Below, in pieces: positions 35,732 through 49,200 of a DNA stretch of 64,000 nt; the stretch's first letter is position 1; each line of letters begins with the position of its first letter. The stretch comes from Syngnathus acus. Lineage: Eukaryota; Chordata; Actinopteri; Syngnathiformes; Syngnathidae. The translations under genes and the position numbers were made by a program. The notes beneath the pieces are model-generated. The model had not been told where the DNA came from, ran no database searches, and was given only the letters and a program-made list of their open reading frames with translations. The stretch spans positions 10,442,884 through 10,506,883 of the forward strand of contig NC_051087.1 of NCBI RefSeq assembly GCF_901709675.1, read 5' to 3'.

Positions 35732-38700
35732 ATGGAACTGTCAAATAATCCAAGGTCGAGGGGGCAAGAGGAGGCACCCCCAACCCTGCTGTCTGATCTG
35801 TCCCAAGTGAAAAACAACAGCTTCAGTGCTGCCCAACAACAGGGCTACTCTGCAACCATCTTTTTGCGCCGGAAAGACAAACCAGAGAAGGTAGGGCAAC
35901 ACTTCAAACTTTTTTTTCCTTTCATTTTGTTTTCTTTTACAAATGAACCTATGACATTTCATCAAGTCAATCACTTTTAAAATGTTTCTGAAATTGTGCA
36001 TAACATAACCATTGGAAGTTGTGTTTGTAAAAGTATCCAATTGCAAAAGTGTTTAAGGCTGGAAAACACAAGAGAACATTTCAATTAGTATCAAAGTGCA
36101 ACATGGAATCAGGTTTATATCCATTGGAAGTGCGCTTAATGTTGGTGCTGCATCAAATTCAGCACAGTAGAAACACAAGACAGAGAAGGCTGAGCTCTGT
36201 CACAGATGAGTATTGATCACTAATTTCCTCATCGCTACCAGTGCACGCACGCACACACAGACACATGCCACACACCCCCTATTAAAGGTGCCATGCCATA
36301 TTTTTTATTTTGTCAACCTTTGATATCCTTTCATTGGGTTTAAAAGATATTTCGGGTTGAATATGAGAAGTGTGGCACTTTGAGCTATTTTCTTGTGATT
36401 TTCAACAGTCGGTGTTCCGTTTGGGTCTCTGGGGTCTTTGATTAGCAAACTTTGATAATCGCTTTCTTCTGATTGGTAGCAGCTGATAAGTGGGTGTCTT
36501 GTTGCCACTCTCTTCATTGTGTTGGCTCTTTTAGATTTCGGAAGGCCAGAATTGTGTGGTGTTGGATATATTTTGTGGAGGATGGAAACCTCTGCTTTCA
36601 CATACGCCCCAAATACATATGAACGACGGTTGACTTCATGAAGTCATACTGTGCCATTTCTGAAATGCTTTGGCATTTCTCCAAAAATAAATACTTAACT
36701 TAGTTACTTTCGTTTATTTCAGTTCCTCATCTTCTCATATGGGCTGTGATGTATTTTTTGATTGATTTTATTTTGTTATTTTGTAATGATTGGTGAAAAC
36801 GAGATTCAGCTACCCATGAATCCTGAGGTATTACATCTCCCAGCTGAAGTAAATACAATAACTGTAGCCTATAACATAAATTGATCTGATGTATCCAATC
36901 CAATATTTGCAATACCCTACACTAATTCAAGCATTGTTATTGTTTCTGGTGCCTTAATGTGAGGTGGTAATGTACAGTCAAGCTCATAAAAGGCTTAATG
37001 CATTCCATTAAGCATTCTCCTTGAAATATTAATCATGTAACATGTGCAAAGAAGAATAGTGTAGCAACTGATAATTCACCCCCTGTTCTCCATTGGAGCG
37101 TGAAATGACACATAGGTATTCAATAGTACTATTTTGTTGCCCTGCTGAAAACCGCTGACATTTTTCACAAAAGTCATTAAAATGTAAAAAAATCAATGGT
37201 CAAACTTGTGTGCATGGTGTCAAATGCTGTGCTCAGCCGACGAGAGTGAACATCAAAATTGATGGCTGCTTTCAGTAAATCGAGCTGACTGAAAGAAGCC
37301 TGTGATGGTGGTTTTCGCTGAACAAGTCAGCTGTGGCTACTCACTGATGGAGCTTCCTCAGACAGACAGCCAGACAGGATCTTTTTTATTTTACTCCTAG
37401 ATCCAAAACTAAAGCATTTGGCTCATGGCCCAGCAGCATATTAACATGGCATTGTGCCCAGTCAGCCTTCACTTGATATATCATTTTGACTTTGATACTC
37501 CAGTAACATGGACGACCCAAAAAATAAAAAAATTTAATAAAAAAAGCTAACACTTGCAGCGATTGCACTGCAACCAGCCACTGAGCCTCCGGTGTGAAGG
37601 TGAGACACCAACAGTGAAACGTCCTTCACTGGCATCGTCCAAGGTGTTTTTTGATGGGAGGTAATTAAGCGCTCCTCTCCAAACCAAGTTAAAAGCCAAA
37701 GATCAGAATCATCACGCTGAAAGATAATGAAAAAAATATTATCTTTTACTGAGTCAATTTTAGACTGGGCAAATGTCACGATAAAGTTTACTGTATATTT
37801 GTAAAAGTTGCAGGTCTAGGTAAATCGTAGAATAATCAAAATGGCTTTGTAGCTTTTTGAAAAAGAGCTCTTGAAATGCAAAGTTAAATAAATTCCGATC
37901 AATATATTATCATAATAGTTTTATTTTAACAGAATCTATTTAACAGAATTTTAGGAGTAATATAAAAAACAAGGAATGATAAGATATTTGTCTCAATCTA
38001 GTGTTTTGTCATCAATCCAAAAATGTTTTATGTGTAAAATGCCAAATGTTCAATGAGATCAATCTTAATCCTGATATTGGTAATTATCATTTGTGAGTGG
38101 TGAGGTGTCTTAGATTTCTGTCAGTACTGACAACTTCATACTACAATGTATTTTTAATAAAAAATTAAAAAGATTTGGAGTGGTTGTGTATTCATCTGGA
38201 AGAGCAGCCATCTCCCTCAGGATGTGACTCAGACATTTCTAGTCTCGCTCTCGCTGTCCTTTTGCTCTGTCACAGGGGAAAGAAGATGCATTAAGCAGCT
38301 CAAACGTTCACAGTAAAATGTGACATTTCCTTGTGCTATCCCACACAGTGTTATAATGTTCTTATTATGGCTTTGTATATATTGTTCATACACATTTTAT
38401 CTGTTAACACAAAGAAAAGTTTAATGTAATTTTCAAAATAATTGGCCTATTTTTGAAGAATTTATTCACGATCGAATCGTATTTACGTCAATTCCCACGT
38501 TGCTTAAAGTTAAAAGGACATAAAATTGAAGTCCCCCCACACCTCTCTGTCTTGATGGTGCTCATAGGACTCCTAAAACAGCAAGGCTTGCTTGCTGTCT
38601 GCAATATATTGTTGCAAGCTGTTTCCTGCTATTAGGTAACTATTCATTTGTGAGATGGGTTGTGTTAAATAAAGGCATCAAAGAAAGTGTTTGCACTTTT

Positions 38701-39766
38701 TATGTTGTTCCGCTGAGTTTGCTTAATGAGGTTTTCGGATAATGTGCATAAACATAAAAGTACGGTAGTCGTTTTGAAAATTTCCCACAAAAGCCACAAT
38801 TATTTAAGTGATAGAAAGGATTACATACAGTAGATATGCTAGTTTAGTTCACTTATATTTTATTATTATATGTTTTTTGTGCCTTGCCAATGGCATGTTT
38901 TTAATTGATGATTTTTAATTTTAAATGATTCTTGTCTTGCATTCATAAAGGAGCAAGAAGAAATGAAAAGTCCTCATGTAACCCTCTGAACACATTGAGG
39001 TGGTAATCACTCAGGGGTGAGGGAACAGAAATTATTATTATTATTGGGAAATATTTATTTTATTCAATTTGTACCAATACCAGCAATTATTTGACTGTGA
39101 TTGGTCATCGATGCAACGCATAAATTTGATCCCAATGACAATAATTCATCGAAAAAATATATAAATAATATTACAAACCAAACCCCAAGGATGTTCTCAA
39201 ACACTCGCACTTCATAAACATGATAGAGTAGTCTGACAGATTTTATTTTGGTCCTTTTTTGTTGTTGTTTTTCCCTTTTCTTGTGATTACTGTGATTATC
39301 CTCAACCCAGCATGTAGAATTAGGTGCTGTTCAAAGTTAGGTACAAAAGGCATTCACATCCAGCATCCTCATTTGTGATTGGGTGTTTGTTGGTGGGAAT
39401 ATATCACTGCAGACAGTTTGTCAGTCAGCACACAGCACGTATCAAAGGAGAAAGATAGTTGACGAAGCTTGTGCCAATTTGATTTGAGGGGGCAAGGTCC
39501 CCTCTTGCACCCGCGTAAAGCCGGCCCTGGTTTCTAGAGCCTTCCTTGCAGGTGTATAGCAATTTAACTTGGATCATGGTGTAGCTATAGTACAAGATTA
39601 AAAAGCAATGCATGGGGGAGGGAGTCAGGGAAGGAGCGACTGGGGCTTTTGGGATTCAAAACAGCAGCTTTGCATTGGTGGCTTGAACAAGAGGGTTTGG
39701 TCTGTCTCCATCTCTCCCACAGCCTCAGTTGAGTCAGCATGGAGCTGCATACTTGCTCATTCTTTA

Positions 39767-39812
<46 letters not shown>

Positions 39813-42800
39813 ACACACACTCTTCAAGCTGCAAATAAGATCAGGACATGAGATGCAAACACATACAGAGAGAGCCTCAGGGTATCAGTGAAACATATGA
39901 AGTGTGAAAGTATGCGCATGGAGCAGAGCCAACTGAGCGACCCAAACGGACTGATGAAACAAATGTACTGATGTCAAAGAAGTTTGAAGTGCAGCTATCA
40001 TGGCAGGACCGACCACAAAGCAACCAGTAAAGGTGACGTTCCAATTCCTCGCCTTCAAATATGCATGGATATGTAAAATCTCGATTCCATTTTTTTTGTA
40101 AATGTCACTGAGAATGTCTGGGCTGTGTTATGAATATAATGTAATTTTGTTTCATACATTCAGCAACTCACATTTATTTCCATAATTGATTTCTATTCGG
40201 TGAATTTTAGATGATTCAGCAAAAAAACCTTCCCAGAGCTCAGTGGAACTTTTCTTCAATGGCAATATCTGCATGTCAAGCACGGTCTGGTCAGACTAAT
40301 GAAAATCCCCGGGTCTCGGTGGATTTAAAAAGGAGCGTACGGTACACAGGATGTGCTATAGCAGCCTAATTAACTGAGACATGAAGAAAGAGTAGACAAT
40401 TAAACAGTATCCTTACAGTATTGTAAGGAATAGAAATGAATAAACATCTTCAAACACAGCCAAAAAAAGAATATACTCTCATCCGCCACATTGGGGAAAA
40501 TATTTTATATTAAATTTTATTGACGTTATGCTAAGAGCCTTGTCCTTATTATATTATTATTCAGATTATTTATAGTGATAAAATGCTCAGCCTTGATGCA
40601 TAACAAGCTTTATTGTCATGTTAAAAAAGTATGACGCAGTTGAAAATTAAACAGTGAATTAATGTAATCACAATTTGTCAAATGTTGTGATTTGTGACTA
40701 TAAACTCTAGCATTTCGGTAACTCATAAAACCATCAAAGACAGAAAAAGGAATGATGAAAGTGGGCAGTGCTAAGCAAAACCAAAATGCATCACTGCACT
40801 TTGAAAGCGCAAAATCAAGGCTTTTGAGACAGCGTCAGGACAATAGGGATGTCTGACTCTCCCACACCTTTAATATAGCCACAATATACACTCAAGTACA
40901 CAAATAATATATATCTTTATTTTTCCAAGACATTGGCCTGGAGCTTGAGACAGAGGTCATAAAATCCCTTTCAAGGGGGACATGCTTGAACAACAAAGCT
41001 GGCAGTATCCAGAAAAGTCAAATATTCTGAGCAATGCATTCTGCCTACCTTCAGTGTTGTGGGCAAACGTGTGATTTTCTGGTGCCCTATTGCTATTTCT
41101 TTCAAAGCTGCAGTATTGCTTATCCGATATAAACACGCAGCGTTGTTTATTGATCTCAAAACCTACCTTCTCCCGGTATTGATTGAGGAAATTAACATTT
41201 ATGGGGTCATTACTTTCCTTTCCCAAGGCCTTATAATGAATGTTGTTGTCTTTTCATCCTGTTTATACCTTTGCAGTTTGTTGACTAAAAGTTGTTGTTT
41301 GTGTGTCAGACTCAGCAGAAGTGCATTGCCATCTTTGCATTGCTGTGCTGCTTTGCTGTACTATTGGTGCTTATCTTCTCTTCCGTGGATATATGGGGAG
41401 ACGATGAGGATGGAATCACAGAGGAGAACTGTCGCACTGACTGTCGGTGAGATAACCAAGAAATTGAAAGAATAATAAAAGGACATACGAAGAATGTTGA
41501 TTTGTTGATGCTCCTATATTGCAGCATTGTCCTTATGGAGACAATCCCCGAGGATCTAAAAGATCACTTGAATGGTAAACGTAATTTGCCACTCTTTGTT
41601 GGCTTTCACACATTGCTGGACATAGCGAAGCACTCAGTCCAGGTAGTGTCACCTGTTTGGAACTTGACGCCCTCGGAAAAAGAAACTATGCCAAACACAG
41701 GACGGCAGGTACAAAGTCATCAATGTACCATTTGTATTTCCCAAGTGCTCCGAATGAAAAAAACGTTAATTATTTTGAAGATTACCTCCCCTTTTAATGA
41801 GTTTTGACCTGCTGAGCTGGAGCTGAAACAATGCCTAAACACTTATTACCGCTTCCGCAGGGTCAGCTTTTATTCCAGAGATTGCTCAACTTGAAATCCC
41901 GTGGGGTCAAACTAAAGATTGCTAGCAGTCTGACAAACTCTGCAGAACAGAAGATTTTGGCAACGCACAGTAAGTAATTGGCAAACTGGCATTTAGTTTG
42001 ACTTTTAAATCATGTCTGTCTCTTACTGTCCAGATGCAGAAGTGCATTTGGTTAACATGACAGCTTTTACCAGAGGAGGACTCCATTCTTCATTCTGGAT
42101 TGTGGATCGGACACACATCTACGTTGGCAGCGCTGACATGGACTGGAGGTCATTCTCCAAGGTAACATCAATATTTTGCTGCAAAAAAATAATTAGACCT
42201 AAAGACTGAACGAGGACAAAAGAAGCATGAAATACTCTTATTTGGGCTCAATATTGTTATTTTCACAAGCTCAACTTTCTTGCTGTATAACTGGTGGCAC
42301 TTTGTTTCTTTTCGACATCCCACAGAGAAAGGAGCTGGGCCTGATGGTGTATAACTGCAGCTGTCTGGCTCTGGACCTCCACAGAGTATTTTCTTTTTAC
42401 TGGCAGCTCCATGAGAGGGACTACATCCCCTCAATCTGGTCCAAGAGAGTTACAGCGCTCTATGGGAGAGATCAGGCCCTGGAGCTGGAGCTCAACAATA
42501 CGCCTGCAGTTGCATATGTGTCTGTAAGGCTCTTTAGTATTTATTGTTGTTGTTTTTTTAACCAGAATGCAAAGCATTACAAATGGAAAATTGCTTTGAA
42601 TAGCAACTTAGTTTTCAAATGTGTACCATTATTTAAGTGACAAATACCTGTATGTATAAAAATTTATTAGTCTTGGTGCCTGATGTGAAAGTCTAAAGAA
42701 ATCTTTTTTTTATTTTTTTTATTAGCCTAGTCGGTAGGAGTGTGGTCTTGTTGCTTTTATATTAGTACTACATATATCTGCACTGATGCCATGGATGTTT

Positions 42801-44620
42801 TTGTCAGAATCTTAAGAAAAGGTCATGCACAATCGAATAGTGGTTAGCACATCTGCCCACCTCGCTTTTGATGTGAATACCCCCCCCCCCCTCCTGTGCC
42901 AAGTTTTCATGCTTTCCCTGTGCTTTTGTGGCTTTTCTCCAGGTGTTGCAGCCTTTCTACTTCCATATTTCTCATTATTTCTTTCGTTATTCTTAGGTTA
43001 ACTAAAGACCCTAAATTGTCCTTAATTGTGAATGTGAGCCCCACATCTTACTTTAAAGTTATCTTGGATGAGATGGTTAGTCGTGTAGCAAATAACTGAT
43101 GGTGATGCACAATCATCAAAAAAACAACAACAAAAACTCACTGATTGCACATCAATGTTGAAGTCTTTTTTTTTAGCAAAAATCCTTTGCGCTGATGGCT
43201 GTAAAAAAATATCACAGGGTTACATCACTAAAAATAGAACCACCGGTCAGGTTAGCATGCTACAGTGCGGGGTGATTATTCATGTTATTTGCCCTTGTAG
43301 GCCGCAACCTGCTCTTGAGACCTCTCTGTAATGTTTGCAAAAAAACTAAAATAGCATACATTGTTTTGCCTTGTAATTTCTGTCACAACCAAAATGAACC
43401 ATTTGAGTTTGCTTGACTTGTAAACTGTGTATGTGAACAGTCAGTCACTTTAGTGGTGTATCTTCTCTGCAGACCTCCCCTGATCTTTTCTGCGCTAAAG
43501 AGCGCACGAGCGATGTAGACGCCATCGATCAAGTCATGCAGAGCGCAAAGACATTTATCTTCATTTCTGTGATGGACTACCTCCCTCTGGTTAGCAGACG
43601 CCTCAGAGGAACCTTGGTCACAAGGTACTGAAATGAAAACAGATGCTTCATGTGACTCTCTTCTATTTCATGCCTGTTTTTGATGCTGTGAATGCACTTT
43701 GACTCACCTTGCTGGTTGTGAAAAGATGTAATGAAGATGGACTTGCTTCGTCCAAGCAGGGAGGAAATCATCTAATTAATGGCTTCATCATTAGGTACTG
43801 GTCACCACTTGATGAGATGATAAGAGAGGCTGTGATTCTGAGAGGGATCAAAGTTCGCCTGCTCATCAGCTTCTGGAAGAACACTCACCCTCTCACCTTT
43901 AACTTTGTAACCTCTCTCAAGTCATTGTGTGTTCAGCTGAACAACTGTTCTCTGGAGGTGGTATGTGGAACAGCTCCTCTTTCCCTGTCTGGACATTGTG
44001 CTGATTAATATTTATTATGTCAAATTATTCTACATGATTTTCATTCATTCAATTATCTTTCAGAGGTTTTTCAGTCACAAGGAGAAAAAGGATGACATTC
44101 AATATGGACTCAATCACAACAAGTACATGCTGACTGATAATGCTTTTTACATTGGTAGGCAATGCATTTTGCATTTTTTACATTTTTAGCGTATTTTATA
44201 ATAATAGTAATTTTCATAGATACTGTTTTAATTATTTCATCATTTGGTATGCTCAATTAAGAATGACTGCTTTGGACAATGATGATTTATAAATGCCGCT
44301 ACAGCCCTTTGAGTTTATCCCCAAATGCGCATTGTGAAGATATGTACACAAATTGTCATGATGACATTTTCTGCTTTACCTTCTCAGGAAACCACAACTG
44401 GGTGGGGAATGATTTTTCCAAAAATGGTGGAGTTGGGTTGGTGGCCCTGATGAAAAACGATGGAGGGAAGATCATGGAACAAATGAAAGCTGCCTTTGAA
44501 AGAGACTGGACTTATTCTAAAAGCCTGCTTGGAAACAAAGATCGATACAACAAATATAGACATCAGCACCAAGCGGCGACGAAAGAGGAGGACAATTGGA
44601 ATGACCCTTTGTCTTTGTAA
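35732..44620 (+). CDS. pld5: Phospholipase D family member 5 (PLD5), complete coding region
   Basis: Exons: 35732-35890, 41310-41446, 41525-41708, 41861-41969, 42034-42161, 42326-42523, 43473-43624, 43795-43960, 44064-44154, 44388-44620. Phases add up to 518 codons plus stop; human PLD5 is about 536. The ATG at 35732 was chosen because the in-frame codon further upstream is GTG. Features in order: a cytosolic N-tail with QQGYSATIFLRRKDK, which matches PLD5 specifically; one membrane helix (CIAIFALLCCFAVLLVLIF) giving type II topology; then a lumenal PLD domain. HKD motif 1 is HSSFWIVD (Lys replaced by Ser) and motif 2 is HNKYMLTD (intact). Several NCS and NNT glycosylation sequons are present. 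PLD3 and PLD4 are lysosomal exonucleases; PLD5 is regarded as inactive and its role is unknown. Intron 1 is 5.4 kb. Being next to cep170 matches human 1q43. Confidence 0.94.
35891..41309 (+). other. intron 1 of pld5
   Basis: This is 5.4 kb between a GTAGGG donor and a GTGTCAG acceptor. It is AT-rich and includes a (CA)n tract at 39769-39821. A possible alternative first exon lies at 40000-40032 (see findings). No independent gene was recognised. Confidence 0.8.
39769..39821. repeat. (CA)n microsatellite
   Basis: About 50 bases of CA repeat in pld5 intron 1, about 180 bases upstream of the possible alternative first exon. Confidence 0.95.
42524..43472 (+). other. pld5 intron without recognisable features
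   Basis: AT-rich intron with short poly-C and poly-T runs. Nothing else is seen. Confidence 0.7.
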
Positions 44621-45406
44621 ATACAAATGACCTTTATGCAACTTCTATATTTAATGTGGAATTGCTGCACTATGCATTGCTATGAACGGCTTACACAGTA
44701 CTTACATTTCCCAGTATCCAAATGAATTTATTTACATCTTGATGTAAGAATTGTAGCCGACTGCATCTTAAAATTATTATCCGAGTTGATAACGACAGTA
44801 ATGTACAATGCTGCATGAAGTATATTAGTCGATATGTTGTCCGAGCCTATATTCAAACCAAAAAGACAGCCGTATTCAAACTATAGCCTACTAAAAAGTA
44901 GCAATATGTATATGCATGTATATGAGCGTGCAAAAACCACAAAGAAAGACTGAGGGTGGGACTCATATCCAGAAATGTGAGGCAGATGGGCTACCCACTA
45001 GCACACTGCGCTGCCCAGTGCCAAATTCCATCTCAATGTATGGTGCAAATTGAAAGTACTATTTTTTTTAAATTCTCCGGAAGTGGTATGTGTTCTTTTG
45101 GGGCCCATGATATGAGATTAAAAGATATCACTTTTTAAAATGACAAATTCTAATAAACAGAAGGTTTTTTTTAAAGTGTAAGCAAAAAAATGTCACATGC
45201 TCTTAATTAAACACAAACATATGAATGTCATAAGATTCTTGTTTGAAAATGTTTCATGTTGTTACAGGATATGCAGCAGTGTGTCCATTTAATTTCCCCT
45301 TGAGGAAGATAAATTGTTAATGAACTAAAAAAAATTTGTCATACTGTTTTTATTTAGAAATTTGCGGTAACATTACAATTTTTTTTAGCTTTGTCCCCAA
45401 TAACAC

Positions 45407-45408
45407 AT

Positions 45409-45451
<43 letters not shown>

Positions 45452-45452
45452 T
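45407..45452. repeat. (TTTA)n microsatellite
   Basis: About eleven tetranucleotide copies in the pld5-ccdc88a intergenic region. Confidence 0.95.
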
Positions 45453-45954
45453 TCTATTAACCTGCAGCATGATTTGACTAGCATCCTTGAGAATGAGCAT
45501 TGAGAAGTGGCTGTGATTTGTGCTACTTGACGTGGAGTTCCCGGTCCTCAACACGTGGTGGCAGTCTTGGGCCATAAGAGGTGTCCCGGTCCAGTGCCAA
45601 TATATAGGTCAATATTCACTTATGGGACACTGTTTACGTTTTTAGAGAAAAATTAACAAATTCAAAGAATGGCGTGAAATGCATCTAAGGTGATCTGTGG
45701 AACAGTACAAGTGGGTATAAAAAATTAAAACAACCAAAATAGATGTCAAAAATAGAACGATCCTGACTATTAATTAAAATAAATTTGCTAATCTGTAGTG
45801 CAGTGCTGTATTAAGAGTAATTTCTGAATGTGGAGGAATGTTGGTTGAGTCCGCATGGTAGATTGTGGGAAATGATATCCCAGACTACATTATTAACATT
45901 TTTGCTGCTGTTGATGCTGCTGCTGGCACTAACTGAGCAGACCTTCAGGAATTA

Positions 45955-46038
45955 TCACCAGTCTGAGGGTGAGCAGGAGGGGAGGGAGCTACACAATCAC
46001 CAGTCTGAGGGAGAGCAGGAGGGGAGGGAGCTACACAA
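45955..46038. repeat. 42-bp tandem duplication upstream of ccdc88a
   Basis: Two adjacent 42-base copies start at 45955 and 45997. Each begins TCACCAGTCTGAGGG and contains GAGCAGGAGGGGAGGGAGC. They differ by one base (GGTGAGC versus GGAGAGC). They lie about 250-340 bases before the ccdc88a ATG, so could be in its promoter or 5' UTR. Confidence 0.9.
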
Positions 46039-46293
46039 GCCTTTGCAACATTTTGGATCAGTGGAGGATGCTTGGTATTGTATCTGAACTGTTTGCTGAA
46101 GACAACAGACGATGTCATCGCTGAAGATGTTGAGGAGGGAAAGAACCAGGTGAACAGGCAGGCGTTGTCTACAATCTTAAAAAAAAAAGAAATTGGATAT
46201 TTCACATGTAAGAGCGACCGCCTTATGCCTCAAGGAAGTTAGACGAGTTGGGATTTTACAGTGGATGTATTTCTGACAAACCTTTGGGTGAAG

Positions 46294-49200
46294 ATGGAAA
46301 GCGTTTTTTTCCAGCCCATCCTGGATCAGTTCATGATGAGCCCACTTGTCACCTGGGTATGTAATTTCAAATAAGTGACTGATGATGGATTTTTATTGAC
46401 TTGGCCGCTTCTCTGCAGGTGAGGACTTTTGCTTCTCATGACGAAAGCCGGCATGCGGACTTCAATGAATTGTTGGATGGAGTCTTTTTGAATGAAGTTA
46501 TGAGCCAAATGTAAGTAATGTTTTGCGTTCACTTTTTAAATGAATGAATGGTACTATAAAACAATGTTTGAACTTTGGGGTGTGGTGTTAGTTGACATTT
46601 CTGCATACCAGTAGAACACTTTTGGCAAACTAGTAGGACGACTACATGATACTAGTGAGGCAAACTTTGTGCACTAGTTGATAACTGCATGCTACTACGA
46701 CTGCCTTGGGATGTTAAGAATACTTGGTTAATTGTCAATCAATCGATCATCAAATAATCAATAATTATTTAGATAATCGATTAATCACTTAGAGCACAGC
46801 TGTCAAACTCAAACTTATCACAATCCTGTCTCGCCACATCATCTCATGTGGCCGATGAAAGTAAATAATGTTTTTTAACTTGCATGATTCTTGCTAATGT
46901 CTGCACCAAAATGTTTTAATTGGCAAGTGTAATAAACAAGACTATAGGAAACTGTAACTGGCTCAGGACAGAAATGAATTTGACCCCCTCATTTAGAGCC
47001 ATCCTGTCCAAATCCTCCGACTTCAGCCACACAAGTAATGTGTACTAGTAGCACATTAATGTCCACTATATTGTACAATTTTGCTTCATTTAGTAACATG
47101 TGGTTGTCCTACTACTAATGTGCCAAAGTTGACCTGCAAGTGTGCAGTAGTGGGGAAAAAACTATCAGTACGACTAACTCGTTCAATTTGTGCACCTTAG
47201 TCTTTCGACCGGTGCATTGATTTGCTTCTACTGCTGTTATTCATCAAGTTTAGATAAAATCCTGCCAAAACAGATGAGACATCATAAATTTTGTTGGCAT
47301 GCTAGTTAAAGGATTATGATTTGAGCACCGTATGTTCAAAGGGAATTATCCCCACCCTCAAAAAACTGTTAAATTATAGCAAGTGACAAACTGGATGCTT
47401 GATTCATGAAGGGTAAAATGGACAACCCAGGAGAGTTATGGAAAGCTGTCTACCATTAAGATACAATTGTTCATTTATTCATTTTATCAACCAGTGTCAT
47501 AATAACCAGTTCTTTATGAGTACCAGCGCTTGAGTGGTAGGAGGGGAGGGGGCAGAGGCGGGATAATCTCTTGGATTGGGAGAGCCTCCGAGATTAAAAC
47601 TGTGTTGCTGGTGTTTAGTGGCATTTGGACACAGATGGGAGGGAGGGGCGAGGTGGTGACACAGAAATGGGGCAATAAAAAATGGGCGGGGACAGGATGA
47701 CTGAACAGTGACGGAGCAGCTCACAGCATTTCTTGTATTGTGTGTGTTGAGTGTCAAATTTGCATCAGCATTATTGTTTATTTAGGAGGAAATGCAAGCA
47801 AACATTTGGAAACTCTATTGTTGAACATGATTTGCCATGATGCTATTTTTTTTTTTTTTACTTTATAAATTATTTGGATATTTCTGTCAGATGTCATTGT
47901 TATGCGTTGACAATCTGGCTGGGGTCTCTGTTTTCACACAATTTCTTAAGTTCATTTAAAAGTTAAAAAGTTAAGTTAAAAAGTTAATATTCTAACAGAA
48001 ATGTATAATGAGTAAATAAAGAGTTTGACTGAAGACAGCTGAGGATGGATGGATGGATGGATGGATGGATGGATGGATGGATGGATGGATGGATGGATGG
48101 ATGGATGGATGGATGGATGGATGGATGGATGGATGGATGGATGGATGGATGGATGGATGGATGGATGGATGGATGGATGGATGGATGGATGGTGCATAAA
48201 TTGACAGACAGATTGAAGATTTCTTCTGTCATTTTCCACATCAGACATCCTACAGCCGTACCTCAAACTACAACCAAAATGAGCAAGGATCCAAGTCAGC
48301 GAGTCCAGAACCTGACCTTTCTTGTTCAGCAAATCAAAGCATATTATCTGGTGAGTGAGTTTCCCCTGCATCCATCCAAACTACATGCTGCTAAACCCTT
48401 TCACACCGGGATTATGAAATGGGAACATTTGCTTTGGATTTTTCAATTGCACCTCAAGTTTGCACACACGCACCGAATATGTAACACGTGCAAACTTGAC
48501 TCCTTGATCTGACTCATTTCCTCACAGATCGAGCTCCGTCTTAAGATGCATGCCCTTAATATCGCCCTTCTCGACATCTGTGCAATCAGCAAAAGATCAG
48601 TTGGAACGCAAGGGCCAAAGCTGCAGTCTGAGCCCCAACAGAGTTTTAGAGTCACACATTTCAAGCACGAGATGCTGTGGCACACGCCACTGCAAATGAG
48701 GGTTGGACTTTCCTCCTCTGTCAAATTAATTAACCGCAGTTTGAAATGTCTTCCATTCAAATCTGTCGAGATTACAAGAATGTAATTTTCAAGCGGATTG
48801 GAGCATTTCAATTTTTTTAATGGAGTTCTTTTCTGCTGCAGCACTTTCAACAACTTGTCTAATTACAGATTTATTTCTGCTCAACTGATACAGATACTCA
48901 TTCCTGATACATTTGTACTGCAAACATATATGAATATTACATTTATATTTCAGTGCTTACGGTTGTAGGGTAAAGAAAATTATGTGGGACAGTTTTTTAT
49001 TTCATTTTTAAGCGGTTCTGTTCAGGCTGGGTTTAGCTATTCTTATCCTATAATGTTAATAAAGATGCTTTACTCCATTTGGATGAACAGAAACATTTGT
49101 TCATTATGGAAAAATGGAAAGAACAGTGTATTCAATATTTTTTTCTAATACATTAATACAGACTGACATACTCGATGAGCATTCATATCTACAGTATGTT

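Larger units (their letters stand above)
44621..46293 (+). other. pld5 3' UTR, intergenic region and ccdc88a leader
   Basis: Only about 1.7 kb separates the pld5 stop from the next start codon. It holds a (TTTA)n tract (45407-45452) and a 42-bp tandem duplication (45955-46038). No clear poly(A) signal or TATA box was chosen. Confidence 0.5.
46511..48244 (+). other. ccdc88a intron 2
   Basis: A 1.7-kb intron holding the hAT-like MITE and the (GATG)n array. No other gene-like content. Confidence 0.8.

Noticed and set aside
47976-48512. Open frames with PSIH and MDGW repeats
   Set aside because: They are translations of the (GATG)n array; the real coding exon here is 48245-48350 in a frame set by ccdc88a homology.
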